The notes: generated by a model not told the origin, from the letters alone. Shown: positions 23,187 through 36,500, counted from the first letter of the stretch. The stretch: 64,000 nucleotides of DNA from Bagarius yarrelli (GCA_005784505.1 VCAZ01000025.1:5110001-5174000); one strand, 5' to 3'. Translations and numbers: made by a program.

Positions 23187-23549
23187 TAGGGCTGCACGAT
23201 ATATCGTTTCAGGATCAACATCGTAATCTGTGTATCTGCAATAGTCACATTACAGGATGTAATATAAGGTAATAACATTTTAGAAAATCATAAAACACCT
23301 TATTTCATTCATGTATTTGTTCTATTGTATTTATCTATAATTATAATTTGTGTATTATATTGTACACAGATCCACTCCCTTACGAAAATCACCCCAATCA
23401 ATCTAAACTAATGACTTTGAGTTTTTGAATTTAGCTATTCAGTTCATCTGGTGAATTTTTTTTATATCGCAATATATATATCGCCAAAAAAAAACAACAA
23501 CAACATAAAATTGCAATGTGTTTTTTTTCTTGATATCGAGCAGCCTCTA
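23187..23549. mobile_element. Non-autonomous hAT element (MITE), 363 bp
   Basis: The left end TAGGGCTGCACGATAT is matched at the right by the inverse TAGAGGCTGCTCGATAT, with one inserted base. The flanking eight bases, CTTCACAG (23179-23186) and CTTTGCAG (23550-23557), agree at six positions and differ only by transitions, as expected for an aged 8-bp hAT target duplication. The inside is non-coding. Ends of the form GGGCTGCACGAT are typical of a fish hAT MITE group. Confidence 0.78.
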
Positions 23550-24659
23550 CTTTGCAGGAATACACGCTTCTCTGTATCTTAATCCAAACCAGGGATACTT
23601 TTCTAACCGTGAACAGTCAAGAGGTTGTACAGTCTTTTTACTCGGCCGCTCATGCCGTCTGCATGTAATTCGGCACCGTCTCTGAACGTCACCTGTGGCT
23701 CCCTAAACAGTATCTGCATCTGATCAGCTTATTTTTTCAGTGCAACAAGATAAAATGCAAACAAAGTCGTGTTTCGTTTGTCACGGCACGGGGTTGAATT
23801 TGGGTGTGTGCACATAAAATATTCCAAAGCTTCATATTTTTTGGTCGATAAGTTTGCTGAGCATCAGCACTGCGGACTAGTGTGTCGAGATATTACTGAG
23901 CTGTTGGGAAAGAAGGAGACTTGTGTTTATAAGGATTTATTCAATCCTGGCCTTTTATTTACAACCAAGCAACAAACAGACAATGAAAGTGTTTTATTTA
24001 CCCCATTCTTCCATTTTATGCAAAATCCATGTTTCTGGACTAAATATTACATTGAATGGGGAAGTTGCTGGTATCATTTCGTCCAGACGAGACATATTTT
24101 TTCCGGTTGTTTGTTTGGTTTTGTTTATTTATCAAGCACAATTAAAACAATGTTGCGTTGTTCACTGTGCTGTACAATCTCACAATCAAATTATTTACTT
24201 TCTTTTGCTAATTAGTCTGCTTAACCAAACGCTAATGCAAATAAATGGAATTTTACGTTTTAATCTTTAAAATAAGTTAAAGATGCATCCAGTCACCGAT
24301 GTAGAGGTGGATTATTCCATCGCTTGGGCGCTGCTCATATTTAATATATTTTGGAATGTTTGGCATCATTTGATTGGCTGATCTGAGAGACATGGGCGCT
24401 TTGTAAAAATATAGGTGATCCACTACATAAGTTAAGGAATTATAAGTTATGCAATGCTTCATATACAACAAGGAGTCATTTAAAATCAATTCTGTACTGC
24501 ACTGGCAAACAATGAAGTGAAACAATAAATCATATAATATCAATAAAGTCCATATTTATTAGACCGAACTGACAACTTTTAGCACAGGAGATAATATTGT
24601 GTCTTTAGTCAGTCTTAATGTTTCTTAATGTATTTTATGCAAATGAATATGAATATTAG

Positions 24660-24753
24660 GATACTCATTTAAAATTGACAGCATTACCAATTTACCTAGA
24701 TTTTTATCGATCACTATTTGAGATTATATTTTTGCCGTATCGCCCAGCCCTAA
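24660..24753. mobile_element. Single end of a second hAT-like element
   Basis: The segment ends in GCCGTATCGCCCAGCCCTA, which reads on the other strand as TAGGGCTGGGCGATACGGC, a common hAT MITE terminus in fish. No matching left end was found close by, so it is probably a fragment. Confidence 0.5.
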
Positions 24754-26077
24754 GTGTTAAACCAAAAGCAAATGTTATGATAGGAACCAAAACAGAAACC
24801 TCCGGTTTAATAAGGTTGGTAGGTTGTTCTTTACGTAATCAGCTTAAAGTGCATTGCAGGATTTATTTCAAGCAAAGCTTATTAGAGAGCCACTCTACAA
24901 AGTCACCTACTATTTTCTTGTTCTGTGTCGCCGCAGTCGGCTCAAGACGTGCATCTGAGTCTGTCCTTTACATCTTTTCCTTCACATCTCTTTTGGTAAT
25001 TTATGTTAAAATTCTGCTAAGTTGACGCTTGTTGCTGATGGTCCATTAGCTGAATGTTTAAATCGGGTAAATACAAAAGATGTTGCATTGTTAAAGTAAC
25101 AGGCCATCGGTGGGTATTGTTAGTTAAGTAGAGCAATTTATAATGTATTGATAAATATTGGCATTGACACGATGGCACAGTTTCTCATGGCCACATGCGT
25201 ATCAGCCGTACAGCCTCGTGAAGAACACAAGAAAGAGATTAGTGCCATTGTGCCCTAGCGAGGTGTTGTGCCACATCGAACCACCCACCGCATTCCTAGA
25301 ACAGTACCCTTGCGAGAGCCTCACACATGCTGCATGATTATTGCCCCTGGGAATCCGTTTGAAAAGAATTTGTAAAGGGTTCACTTTGCACTCACAAAAA
25401 CTCTAGCAAGCTACAGTTTTTAGTTCTATAAAGCAGTGCAGATTTTTTCTTAAATATTCCGCAAGCTTTCTGGACTCGTCAAGGCTTCTTTCTTAATAAA
25501 TCAAGTGTGTTGAGCAAGCAGAGTAAGTAAGCAATGTGTAAAGGCAGTCATTGTTCGTGTCGTGTGAACCCCTTAATGGTGGTTTTTAAGCGCGTTTAGA
25601 CCACTAAGAACCTGTACGTTTCTTTATGTTCCCTGCCAAGATAAACAATTTATCATGCAGATGAAAAGGTTTATTTCAGCCTCTCCATTGTATGCCCAAT
25701 TACATGGATGTTTTTGTAGCTTTTTATGCCAAATTCCACCTTTGTCCTACCTGTCTTTGATCTAAAAACAGAGTACAGACACATACTGTACCGGACATAC
25801 TGTTTAAGTTTTCACATCCGTTACATGGAACAGGTCATGTTCGGTTTTTGTTTGAACGACCTTAATATTTTCAGTCGGAAATCCAATTTTTGGAAAAGGC
25901 AGATGTGTTCTGCACAATATCTTCATAGTAGTTGTAAAGCCCAACCCATTCTCAGTCTCGAAACTATTTCCTGGAATGCGATTTGGTGGAAATCTATTCC
26001 CTAAATCCACAGGCAGGTGTCATTTGGTGTTGAATTGTGTCCCAGTTGAAGGTTAAATGTATGACACACAGATAAAC

Positions 26078-26192
26078 TTCTTAGTGAAAGAAGAAAAGAT
26101 CATGGGTTCAGATCCCAACATCATCACGCTGCCATATAAATAAATGAATGTGACTCTGGATAATGGTTTCTACCAAATGCCAGGAATTTGAA
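26078..26192 (+). mobile_element. Degenerate SINE fragment
   Basis: B-box remnant GGGTTCAGATCCCAAC and tail 'GTGACTCTGGATAATGGTTT' with CCAAATGCC are left. The middle body is deleted. Confidence 0.65.
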
Positions 26193-27308
26193 CGTAAGCA
26201 CGCTGCCCTTGTACATCAGCCCTGACTGCGGCCACACTGAAATAATAATGCAGGAATAATATGAACAGCCATTGTAAATACCAGCACCAGAAACCTGATA
26301 GCACTGGTAAGGAACTAGGCACTCTTAGTCTTAAATCAATATTATTAAAGCCTGAAGATAGGCAATCAGACAGCTGTGTTGACTGGCTCTGGTTCGCATT
26401 GCCCATCCTTGAACTTCGGCCTTCCTTGGTTGATATTATCGCTAGGGAGGGAACTTTTTTTTTTCACTGAAAGCGATATCAGGACTTGGCATTAATGTGA
26501 TTGTTATTGTTTCAGCCAGTCAGATATTAGTGTTACAAAATTTAGAGGTTGACTTTGTCGCAGGCAACTGTACTCGGGTGAAACTGCAAGCACATTTCAA
26601 TACACACTACGACTGTGTATTGGCAATGGCCTCCTGATACCATGCATATACCGATACGAGAGTCACGATAAAATATATTCTGATATCCCGAAACATATTG
26701 CATTACTTCAAAAAAGTAAAACAAATACAGGTAAAAATACAACAATCGGCAATGGATTGTATGTGTCCGTGACAACTAAAGGAGCGGAAGAGAAAGTCGT
26801 TTGACACTTACTGAGAATTTTAATTGTTAATTTAAAACTGGTTCAAACATTATTTAAATATGTATCAGTACTAGAGGTTAGAATATCGATGCGCTGTTGT
26901 AAAAAAAAATATTGCGATAGCTGTATTGATTTTTTTTTTTTACAGTCCTAAAACATTTGTAAATATAAGTGTACTGTTTGGTATTATCATTGGTTACTAA
27001 GCTTAAAGCATTTATAATAAGGCTAAGGAGTATCGTCCTTCTGCTCTTAAAAAAGATTGGCAAAGGATAAGGTTAAGATTGGTGTGACATTCAGCTCTTG
27101 AATGGAATTTAAAATACTTAATGGCAGTCAGCCTGGAATTAATAACGTCATGCAAGTTATGGGCAGATCTCCTATAACTTTTTCTATAACACACCTACAC
27201 ACACCCACTATGTCTCTCTTTTTATTCCTAGGTGTGTATAAATAAGCTCTATAATCTTCTGCCACATCAACAGACCTCGAAACATCTCAACTTTATCGAC
27301 AATCAATC

Positions 27309-30300
27309 ATGATGGAGAAATTAGCCTCTGTGGGACATATGCTGCTGCGGCGTCGTGTCCTGGACTATTCCAACGAGGAGACCCGCTTCGCCCGCTGCCT
27401 CTCCACTCTAGATCTGGTGGCTCTGGGCGTGGGCTCTACACTCGGAGCTGGAGTCTATGTTCTGGCTGGTGAGGTAGCAAGAGAAAAGGCAGGTCCCGCT
27501 ATTGTCCTCTGTTTTCTGGTGGCTGCACTTTCATCCATGCTGGCTGGACTCTGCTATGCAGAGTTTGGGGCTCGAGTGCCTAAGACGGGTTCGGCTTACC
27601 TGTACAGCTATGTGACTGTGGGAGAAATCTGGGCCTTCATTACTGGCTGGAACCTCATCCTGTCGTATGTCATTGGTGAGTTGTGCGCCTTTAAGAAAAT
27701 GCTGCCCTAGATTGACATTTAAGACACTGACATTTGAGAATGGGGCTCATGTGCGTCTGTGATCTTCAGGTACAGCCAGTGTTGCTCGAGCGTGGAGCTC
27801 CACCTTTGATAACCTGATAGAGCAGCGGATTTCGATCTTCTTCCGCTCCATCATGACCATGAAGGTTCCAGGCAATGTGCTTGCTGAATACCCGGACCTG
27901 TTTGCCCTTATTTTAATAATGCTGCTGACCGGTGAGAAAACTATTAACACAGATGCATTTATTGTTTTTTAAGCATGTACAATGTTATTAAGGAGAATGC
28001 CTTTTCATGTCTTCTTTAGGTCTGCTTGCCTTCGGTGTAAGCGAGTCTGCTCTCGTCAACAAAATCTTCACCGGAATCAACCTGGTGGTGTTGAGCTTCG
28101 TTATAATCGCAGGCTGTGTAAAAGGCAATACAAGAAACTGGAATCTCACCCTGGAACACTTTGTCAATGATACCAACATCACAGCAACCGCGTGAGTTCT
28201 GTTTTAATGTTCCTGATTTAACGTTGTCCTTGAGCATAATTTTAATTTTGCACTTTAGATGTGAGAATCACATGCCTATGGTGTTAAGACGTCTGTCTAT
28301 TTTGTTTTTTTTTAGAGAGATAGAGAAATCTTTTGGATCTGGTGGTTTTACACCATTTGGCTTTAGCGGCGTCTTGGCTGGTGCGGCCACCTGTTTCTAC
28401 GCCTTTGTGGGTTTTGACTGCATCGCAACTACAAGTGAGTCCTCATATTCCTTGTAAAAACACTGTGGATCCACTGAGTAGTGTTTAGTTAGTGCATTCA
28501 GTGGCTGCTGTGGTAAATCTGAACCTCTTTTTTGTAGGTGAGGAAGCTAAGAATCCAATGCGCTCTATTCCCGTGGGAATCGTCGTCTCACTGCTCATCT
28601 GCTTCATCGCCTACTTTGGGGTGTCAGCCGCACTCACGTTTATGATGCCGTATTACAAGCTAAATACGCAGAGTCCCTTGCCCGAGGCTTTTAGCTATGT
28701 GGGATGGGCGCCAGCGCGATACATAGTGGCCGCCGGTTCACTCTGTGCCCTTTCGACCAGGTAAGACCATATTGGTTTTAAGGTGATTGACATGACTGAG
28801 ACATAAAGCAGTCAGCCAAAACGACAGATGTTGGAATGTTCTACTCTATGGCGTGATAACGTGTATAAGCACCACCTTTGCAGAAATATATCGACCCCTG
28901 CCTCTCTGTCAATGTCTGTTTAGCCCCGCTCATTGATTTGCACGTGCATGCAATAGGTTAATTTCATTAAATGCGAAACTGTTAGCCAATTATAGCAGTT
29001 GCTGTATACTCATGCGACAACAATCTGCCACACCTGTTCAAATTAAGCGCTTTGATTAAGGGAGTCAAAAACAGGACAAAAAAATAGACTATTCATTCTA
29101 AATTATGTTTTTGAGGTAAAAATGTTGATAATATTATAAGTGATCCTCAGAGAACAGGAGAGAATTAAAAACCGAGGTAGTTCATGACCCTTTTAATGTT
29201 CTTCTGTAAGAATTCAATGAAGAAACCTGGCAGGTAAACAAGGTTTAACTTGCATAAGTACAAACTTGCAAATTTGCAACTCAGGGGCATTTCTAGACAC
29301 CTAAATACTACGCTTGGATAGGATGTCATTTATAATATATCTCTGTTACATTGACTGCACCAGCAGTCGACATTTCATATCTGTTATAAATCTGCTTATA
29401 ACTGTTATACAATTGTGTAGCTGTGTATATCTGTTATACATTTCATATCTGTTATATGTTTGAGGAGATTGGATATGTGACTCATTGCTATTTGCACATT
29501 TTATATCTGTTTTTATTCTAGGGCTGTGTAATAATATCAATACACTTAACTATTGCAATATTTTTTTACATAATAGTGTATTGATATTCTTACCTCTAAC
29601 CTCGAAACAAATTTTAATTGCATTTTAAAACTGATTTATGTTTTTATTAATATATAATTAAAACCCTCAGTGTGTGTTAAATGAATTCCTCCTCCGCTCC
29701 TGGCACTGGCGCTGACACAACCAGCCACCCAGTGTCTTAGAAGAAACAGGGCGCCTCAGACTTTGTATTTGTTGTATTGATAGCTATTTGTAATATAGTG
29801 TGAACTATTTTATCGTGATCCATGTATTGTAATACGTATCACATTCTGCGGCCCTTGCCAATACATGTTTAATTCAGTTTACATCTACATTTAATTCGGT
29901 TTATTTGTATTCATCATTTCTTTACTTTGTATGTGTGTATGATTGTGTGCACTTTTAAGGGACCTTAATTTTGTTTTACAGCTGTACAATGACAATAAAA
30001 GTATTCCAATCAATTCTATTCTATAATACAGTTATTATAATAAACACTGTATAAACTAGGTATTTAGTCTAGCGAAGTCTTAATACCGTGTTTATTTCTC
30101 ACCCCTCAGTCTGCTGGGCTCCATGTTTCCCATGCCACGCGTTATCTACGCCATGGCCGAGGACGGGCTGCTGTTCCGCTTCCTCTCCAACATGAACAAG
30201 CGCACCAAAACCCCGCTCCTGGCCACGGTGGTGTCTGGTATTGTAGCAGGTATGAAAGGTTCATCTATATGCTTGAGATGTAGATTTTGTACAATATCTG

Positions 30301-33300
30301 ACAGCATTATACTATAATGTTATAATTGTGATTTGTTTATTAATATTAGGTTTTTATATATTATCGTGGTCAGTGGAACATTGGTGTTAATGTTTTTGTT
30401 TTTTTAAACAAAAGCATCACCAAGCTCAGTTTTTACAGCTTTTAGATGAACACATTTGTTTTTTTCACACTTTATTATAACACAAATGATTGGCTTTTTT
30501 TTTTTTTTTTTTTATTATCTTGCTCATCTCTAATAAAACAGTTACAATTCAATAATGTACTTCTTTTATATTTGGCAGCACTCATGGCGTTCCTGTTTGA
30601 CCTGGCTGCCCTGGTTGACCTCATGTCTATCGGCACTTTGCTGGCCTACTCTCTGGTGGCTATCAGTGTTCTTATTCTCAGGTAAACCAACAACTCAAAT
30701 CTATTCGAAACACATTCCTACACTCATCTTGTTGCATACGTGACGTTCGTGTGTTTTTCTGTGTAGATATCAGCCAGGAATGCTTGGCTCCCCAAGTCAG
30801 AGAGAAAAACTGGTGGAGCTTGTGGGAGGTGAGAAAGTGGCTGTGACTTCAGGCAGCGGAGATGAATTTGGTCTCGACTTAGATGATCATGTCCCCAGAG
30901 AGACGTTCTCCTACAAGCTGCTTTTCGTTCCTACCAGAGATAGTCCAACCAAAATGTCTGGAACAATTGTCTATGCCGTGACTGCTGTTATCTGTAAGAA
31001 TTGTGCAATTGTGATATTTTACACTATGTGCAAACAGTGGAGTAAGTTTAAAGTAGCTATAAAGGGGCCAAATAGTCAAAATTATAGATGTGAATTTTTG
31101 CAATTTTTTAAGATTTACAGCAAACATTTTCGAATATTTTTATTAAGTCTTTCAATGGTGCTTATTTTGAATCATACTAGCTGCGTTTACATAGACCCTA
31201 ATAATCAGATCGATCACATTAATCTAAATGGATTGGGCAAATCTAATTACAATTTTTGTTCGTGTTTTTAGGGGTGGTGTAAACCTTTTCTAATCCGATC
31301 GAGAGGACATGTAAACAGATTAAAAATACTAAAAAAATTCTAGTTTGCACATGTGCAATGACATACAAAGCATGAATGGGTGAATTATGAAATTATTATT
31401 GTAAAAGGACAGATGGGTGAATAGAAGATGTGGGAGATAAATGCCTAGATCAGTAGGAGGTTAAATGCAAAGATGGATAAATAGGTGCATAGATAGAGGG
31501 ATTAAATGACAGAAATCTAAATCCTTCTATTTGTTCGGCCCAGGTTTAGTGTGCTTGCAATATGATATTAAATAGATTATTAAATCAGTGTAAATTTATT
31601 ATTAGGTCACAGTGTAATGCCGTGTGTGAACTGTGTGTACCGTGTTCTCCTCAGCCGTGTTGATCACCGCGCTGTGTGCCGTGTTAGCTGTGTGGCTGGA
31701 CGAACTGATGAAAGGCAATTTCGTCGTATTGGCCGTTTGTGTCATTCTCACGATTCTCTGCTTCCTCTGTGTCATCATCATCTGGAGGCAGCCTGAGAGT
31801 AAAGAAGCTCTCACCTTCAAGGTACCAAAGATCAAAAATGATATCGCTTAAAATAGTTCACTGGTGGCAGCTTAAGTGGTTAACGCTATGAGGTGTTCAT
31901 GGGTGGGTTGATATTTGAGCCCCAGCACTGCCGAGATGCCACCCTTAGGCCCTTAAGCAAGGCTCTTAGCACTCTCTGTTACAGAAGGGTGCGGTATTAT
32001 AGCTACCCCAGCTCTCTGACCCGACTATCCAATAAAAAGAATACAGAGATGCCTCCAAGAGTAAATGAAATTACGTTACATCTTTTTTCAAATTTATTAT
32101 ATCAGTGGACAAGTCAAATTATACAAAAATCCAATAATAATTAAAAAAAACAACGCAATATTATGTTAATGGTTTGCAGAATGCATAGAAGTGTAAAACA
32201 CTGGTATGATGTAAGCAACACAGCTACAACAAATTGTAAATAGGCGTGTTAGTTTCGAGGTTTGGGATTGGGGTTCAGAGGTAAGTTATTCAAAAGTTGA
32301 GAATCGTTTAGATGTTAATTGTACAAAGTTTGACACAGATCAGTCCGCTGACGTTTTGGCCGCGAATGGAGAGCTAGCATAAATAGAAGTTCCATTATTG
32401 CAACACCAAGTTGCAACTGTTGAGCAAGACCCTTAACCCCTAATTGCTCAGTTGCAAGTCGTAAATGTAAGTCGTTTTGGATAAGGGCATCTGCCAAATG
32501 CCGTAAATGTAAATATATAAATAAATATATACATACCTGTTAGTCATCTAGCGCCTCCTCAAGCCCTGCATTCAAAGTTTTACGGCACTGCCCATGGCTA
32601 TGATTTAATGTGTAAAATTTTAAAGCTTTTTCTTTCTTCTTTTTCTTAAACCTGGCGTGTTTTTTCTCTGCAGGTGCCTCTTCTACCTTGGCTGCCGCTG
32701 TTCAGTGTTTTTGTCAACATCTACCTCATGATGCAGCTGGATCTGGCCACGTGGGCCCGCTTTGCGGTTTGGATGGCTATTGGTGAGCACACACTCTTTA
32801 TCTGTGTATTCAAAACGGCATACGTTTGGGGTGACACCTCACACTAGACAAATCGAGAACACTTGAGGTTATGCATACTAGTTTTGAGGATTTGAACTTT
32901 ATTGTGGTTTGACGTTTCCTGTTAATACGATTTATTTTTTTGCTTCTTTATGTTCCATAATCCTGTGGTTTTCGAGAGCAAGTCTCACTGAGAACCTTTT
33001 GCTTGTCTGATGCACTTTTGCTGAAATCAGGTTGCACTGTTTTCCTGCTGCCACTCCTACAATGTTCTTAACCTTAATTATAAACAATCACTATTAAGCC
33101 TGACATTTTATTTGGCTAAGGTGTACACTCATCCCACTTCAACAGTTTTTGTTTGTTTTGCTTCTGAATGTATTAGGTGCATTTGATATTTCTGTTTTTG
33201 TAAGTAGGTGCTTAACATTGCTAGATTGCTTAACATTAAAAAATGTTCTATTCTATTTACTATACTTCAATGTTCTAGTCTATTTACTATACTTCAAGGG

Positions 33301-34963
33301 GTTTTTTTTCATTATAAACAATTAGTATTTTCCTATGTCATATACTAACAGCAGAATTAATTTAACCCCTAAAAATGATGTTACGCTGCTCAGAAATGTG
33401 TTACATTTTGGTGAATAATGTTAAATATATTCAGTACAAAGAGTTGATTTTGTTCTGTATCACTGCCTGGAGGAATTTGTTGCATGCGTTTTGTTGTTTT
33501 TTTAGAAACACCATTTTTGAGTTTGATTTTAAATATAAATCGGCCAAAAACAACACCTGTTTTAAGTAAAAGCAGAGATCGAAGAACTACAATAAGGTGT
33601 TGCCGTTGCCTTATTGGATTGAAACCCTGCAGTCAAAGGACAGGATAAAATATATGTATGTTTTATACCCCCTCACACCCTGCACACCCCCTTTCTCTAA
33701 ATATGTGTAGATTTACAGTCCTTATCATCATTTTTTTTTTCGTTTTAGTTTTAATAACATTTATTATGACAATTATTCAGGTATTCTGGGTATGAAGGTG
33801 GGGTTCAGTGTGCGTGGTTTATTTAGCATGATGTTAGCGTTTAGTCAGTCAAAGGTGCGGCAACCCAAATCACCCGCCATGTAGAGAAGAAGAGAAGCAG
33901 GGTGTCGCCTAAATTTTGTCAAAAGCTCAGTAGCTTCAATACATGCAAGATTTAATTTTACTACATTTATAATTTTAATTCAGCGGACCAGAAAAAACAA
34001 TGTTTCACAACTTTACAACTTCATATAGTAGTCTATTTACTGTGGCTCTGTCTGAAATACCATACTATAATCCAGTAAGTATGTACCTCCCATAGTATGA
34101 ATAATATAGGGCACCATGGTTAAGGTGTTGGACTGCTAATTAGAAGATTGTGGGTTTGATTTCCAGAACCACCAATTTCCCACTGCTGGGCTCCTGAGCA
34201 AGGCCCTTAACCCCAATTGCTCCAGTTGCTAATGGATAGTTGAGTGTACATTGTATGCATACCTGATCCGAGCGGGAGTAGTAGATCATCCGGAAACCTA
34301 TGTGATTTAAATACAGAAGACACTGCAGACTGAAATCAATATGGTTGCTAGTTGAAATAAAGGGCGGTAAAATATATGCTATGCCTGGTGACCATTTTTA
34401 AATAATATGGTGGCTAGTTATGATGTAGGTAAGATAGATAAGTTTTGTAAATGCATAAGCCTTATGTTGATAGTTTTTATCTCTTTGTCACACACACGCA
34501 CACACAAGTTGAGGATAAATGCATTGTTTAGGTTTTTTTTTTTTAAATATATTTATTTTTATTCATGCCTTAGTTTTAGATGGTACCATGATTTTTTTCT
34601 AACAAAAAAACCCAACAAATTAGCTTAAAGAGACCTGTCAAAATTTCTCTTGTATATTAAGAATTCCTCATTATTATGCGAAATATCCTCCTTTTCAGAT
34701 TACTCGATTAATTAATGAAATAATCACTAGAATACTTGCTAGCTTCAGCTCTAGTTTACAATGACGCATAATATTATACCCTAACCCTATTTTATTTATT
34801 TCTGACCTTCTGATGTTTTTCCTTTTCAGGATTCCTTATCTATTTCTTTTATGGTATTTCGCACAGCAGTGAAGCCCAGAACAGCAGCCAGCGGAAAAAA
34901 AACAAGAAGAGCCCCATCTACTTAGCAGTCGACAACAGTGAGATGGAAAATAGCGCTCCCTAA
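27309..34963 (+). CDS. slc7a3: Cationic amino acid transporter 3 (CAT-3, SLC7A3)
   Basis: This is a plasma-membrane carrier for arginine, lysine and ornithine with about 14 membrane segments. Exons: 27309-27675, 27770-27931, 28020-28191, 28316-28434, 28538-28760, 30110-30249, 30579-30681, 30767-30993, 31655-31821, 32674-32782, 34830-34963. Joined they give 640 residues and a TAA stop; human SLC7A3 has 619. Motifs: [20 protein letters not shown] (TM1), [11 protein letters not shown] with the Glu needed for transport in CAT proteins, [36 protein letters not shown] and FMPPYY-like MMPYYKL. A hydrophilic loop (about [14 protein letters not shown]) lies before the last membrane segments, and the C-terminus is cytosolic and Lys-rich (RKKNKKS). 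SLC7A3 is preferred over SLC7A1/2 from [14 protein letters not shown] N-terminal wording and from the neighbour snx12. The first of two adjacent Met codons is used as start. Teleosts may have 3a and 3b; not resolved here. Confidence 0.94.
29519..29870. mobile_element. Probable decayed hAT-like MITE
   Basis: It lies in slc7a3 intron 5. The left end is TAGGGCTGTGTAATAATATC. Toward the right there are ATCGTGATCCATGTATTG and 'TACGTATCACATTCTGCGGC'. The layout is like other GGGCTG-ended fish MITEs, but the right end is not clear. Confidence 0.4.
31863..31987 (+). mobile_element. SINE fragment, tail missing
   Basis: It lies in slc7a3 intron 9, directly after the exon. Head AAGTGGTTAACGCTATGAGG, B-box remnant GATATTTGAGCCCCAGC, and GGCCCTTAAGCAAGGCTCTT are seen. 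The usual tail is absent. Confidence 0.7.
32385..32515 (+). mobile_element. SINE fragment, 5' end missing
   Basis: It starts in the body (GTTGAGCAAGACCCTTAACC) and has the full tail 'CGTTTTGGATAAGGGCATCT', then AAATGTAAAT. This 5'-truncated form is expected from incomplete reverse transcription. Confidence 0.85.
34108..34240 (+). mobile_element. tRNA-derived SINE, 3' tail missing
   Basis: It lies in slc7a3 intron 10. Head 'ATGGTTAAGGTGTTGGACTG', B box 'GGGTTTGATTTCCAGAACC' and body 'CCACTGCTGGGCTCCTGAGC' are seen, but no CTCTGGATAAGG tail follows. Confidence 0.87.
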
Positions 34964-36500
34964 TAAAACAAGAAGCAGCTCATCTGTAAATCTAAAGATT
35001 TATGGGAAAATTCAGTGTTACACGAGTAAAAGTCTTTACTGTACATATTTTGTTAATCATTTAATTTAAAAAAAAACCCCAGAAAAACAAAACTTTGCTT
35101 AGTATATAAAATCTAATGTTGGTTACTGGCCTCTAGTGGTCAGAGTGCGAAATGCAACAGCAACATCTTTGGAATAATCCGCTTTGGTTGCGCTTTTACA
35201 TTTTTTATAACACACATTATTATTAATGTAACGTTACGTCTTGACGTTAATTTGAAGCTAAGGTTTGACGTTAGTCTGTCATTACGTTTCAGTACTAAGG
35301 TGACTTTCCGCTTTAACATTATTTCGAATTTATCCTACGATTTATGAGACGTTGCAGTGACCTCTAGTGGCTAATTCACGAACTGCAACAGCAACACTGA
35401 ATCGCTACATATTGACTTTACTAGTTTACACTTTAATATGACATTAATCACTGAGACCAGGCAGTGTTTATGCAGTTTATTCAGTATTAAGGAAAAAACC
35501 TTAGACATTGATATCTTTTTTTTTTTTTTAAATTAAAAAACAGATACATCTATAATTTTATGTAACAGTTTTGTGTAAGGGTTGTGTAAAGCAAATGGAG
35601 AACAACTGTTGGTCTGTTGTATTGTAATTTGATAAGTTGTTTTTAGTGTAATATTAATAACCTTTAATTTTAATACCCAAACATAAAGTATTTCAAACGG
35701 TCATTTATAGAAAGTCACTGAAGAAAAACGGACCCAAAACTGATCCTGCACTGGAAATAATTAAATATAAGCATTGTATTTAAACTGTAATGTAAAGGCT
35801 GAAGAAACCGTATATGCTTAAAATTAAACATATGTTTATTTAAAAATCACATCCAGTATTAGTATTTTTCGTAAAGCTGATTTATGCGAGTCTATCATTA
35901 AAAGCAGCATCAAAATAAAATGAATTAAAAATTCCTACATAAACTGGTTATGAGTTTAAACTCAGCGTATGGATATGTGTGAGCAGAAAAATAACATAAA
36001 TCTTTGCTGTGGTTGGTAGAATTTTGAGCACTTTTTGGGTCTAATTATTTCTAATCAAGTTGAGTTGTAGTGTTTTGTTGTATATTTTTAACTTTTTCTT
36101 GCTTTGTCTATATTTGATTAACTCGTTATTCCTGCTTTTATGTTAGATAAGTTTAGAAATGTATTTTTGTACAGTTTGTATGTTGTACAACATATGAAAT
36201 GGGTTTATTTACATGATCGCCATGTAAATATTTGGGGGGGGGGTTTTTTTTTGGCGCAAATTTTTTTTCCGCTTTCAGGAGTTTTTCATTGGATGTTTGT
36301 GCCTGGAGATTAAACTCCTCCTTTGATGATTTTCATGGTTGGGAGACGCCCCTGCCTACCGAACCATCTGCCTTTAAGCATCACTTTAAGTATACATATT
36401 TTATCTTTGTTATAATCTGGATGTCACTGGATTTTGTACACTGTAAATGTTATGTAAAATGATGTTTTTTTTAAAATAAAATTAATACTTGAACGATGAT
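34964..36500 (+). other. slc7a3 3' UTR
   Basis: AT-rich sequence from the stop codon to the AATAAA at 36475. It includes a diverged duplication (35129-35167 and 35360-35400, sharing CCTCTAGTGG and TGCAACAGCAACA). An early AATAAA overlaps the stop codon (34962-34967). Confidence 0.55.
36475..36480 (+). terminator. slc7a3 polyadenylation signal
   Basis: Canonical AATAAA about 1.5 kb after the stop. Confidence 0.5.

Larger units (their letters stand above)
21160..27231. other. Probable 5' leader intron of slc7a3, repeat-rich
   Basis: No coding exon was recognised. The stretch holds a SINE (22279), a hAT MITE (23187-23549), a hAT end (24660-24753), a decayed SINE (26078) and AT-rich pieces with ATCGATA-like motifs near 26640-26940 that resemble other hAT MITE scraps. 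The longest open frame (23769-24215, +) shows no known motif. Confidence 0.5.

Noticed and set aside
23769..24215. 148-residue plus-strand frame
   Set aside because: No recognised domain, unlikely composition, repeat-rich surroundings and no ATG start (it opens with an alternative codon).
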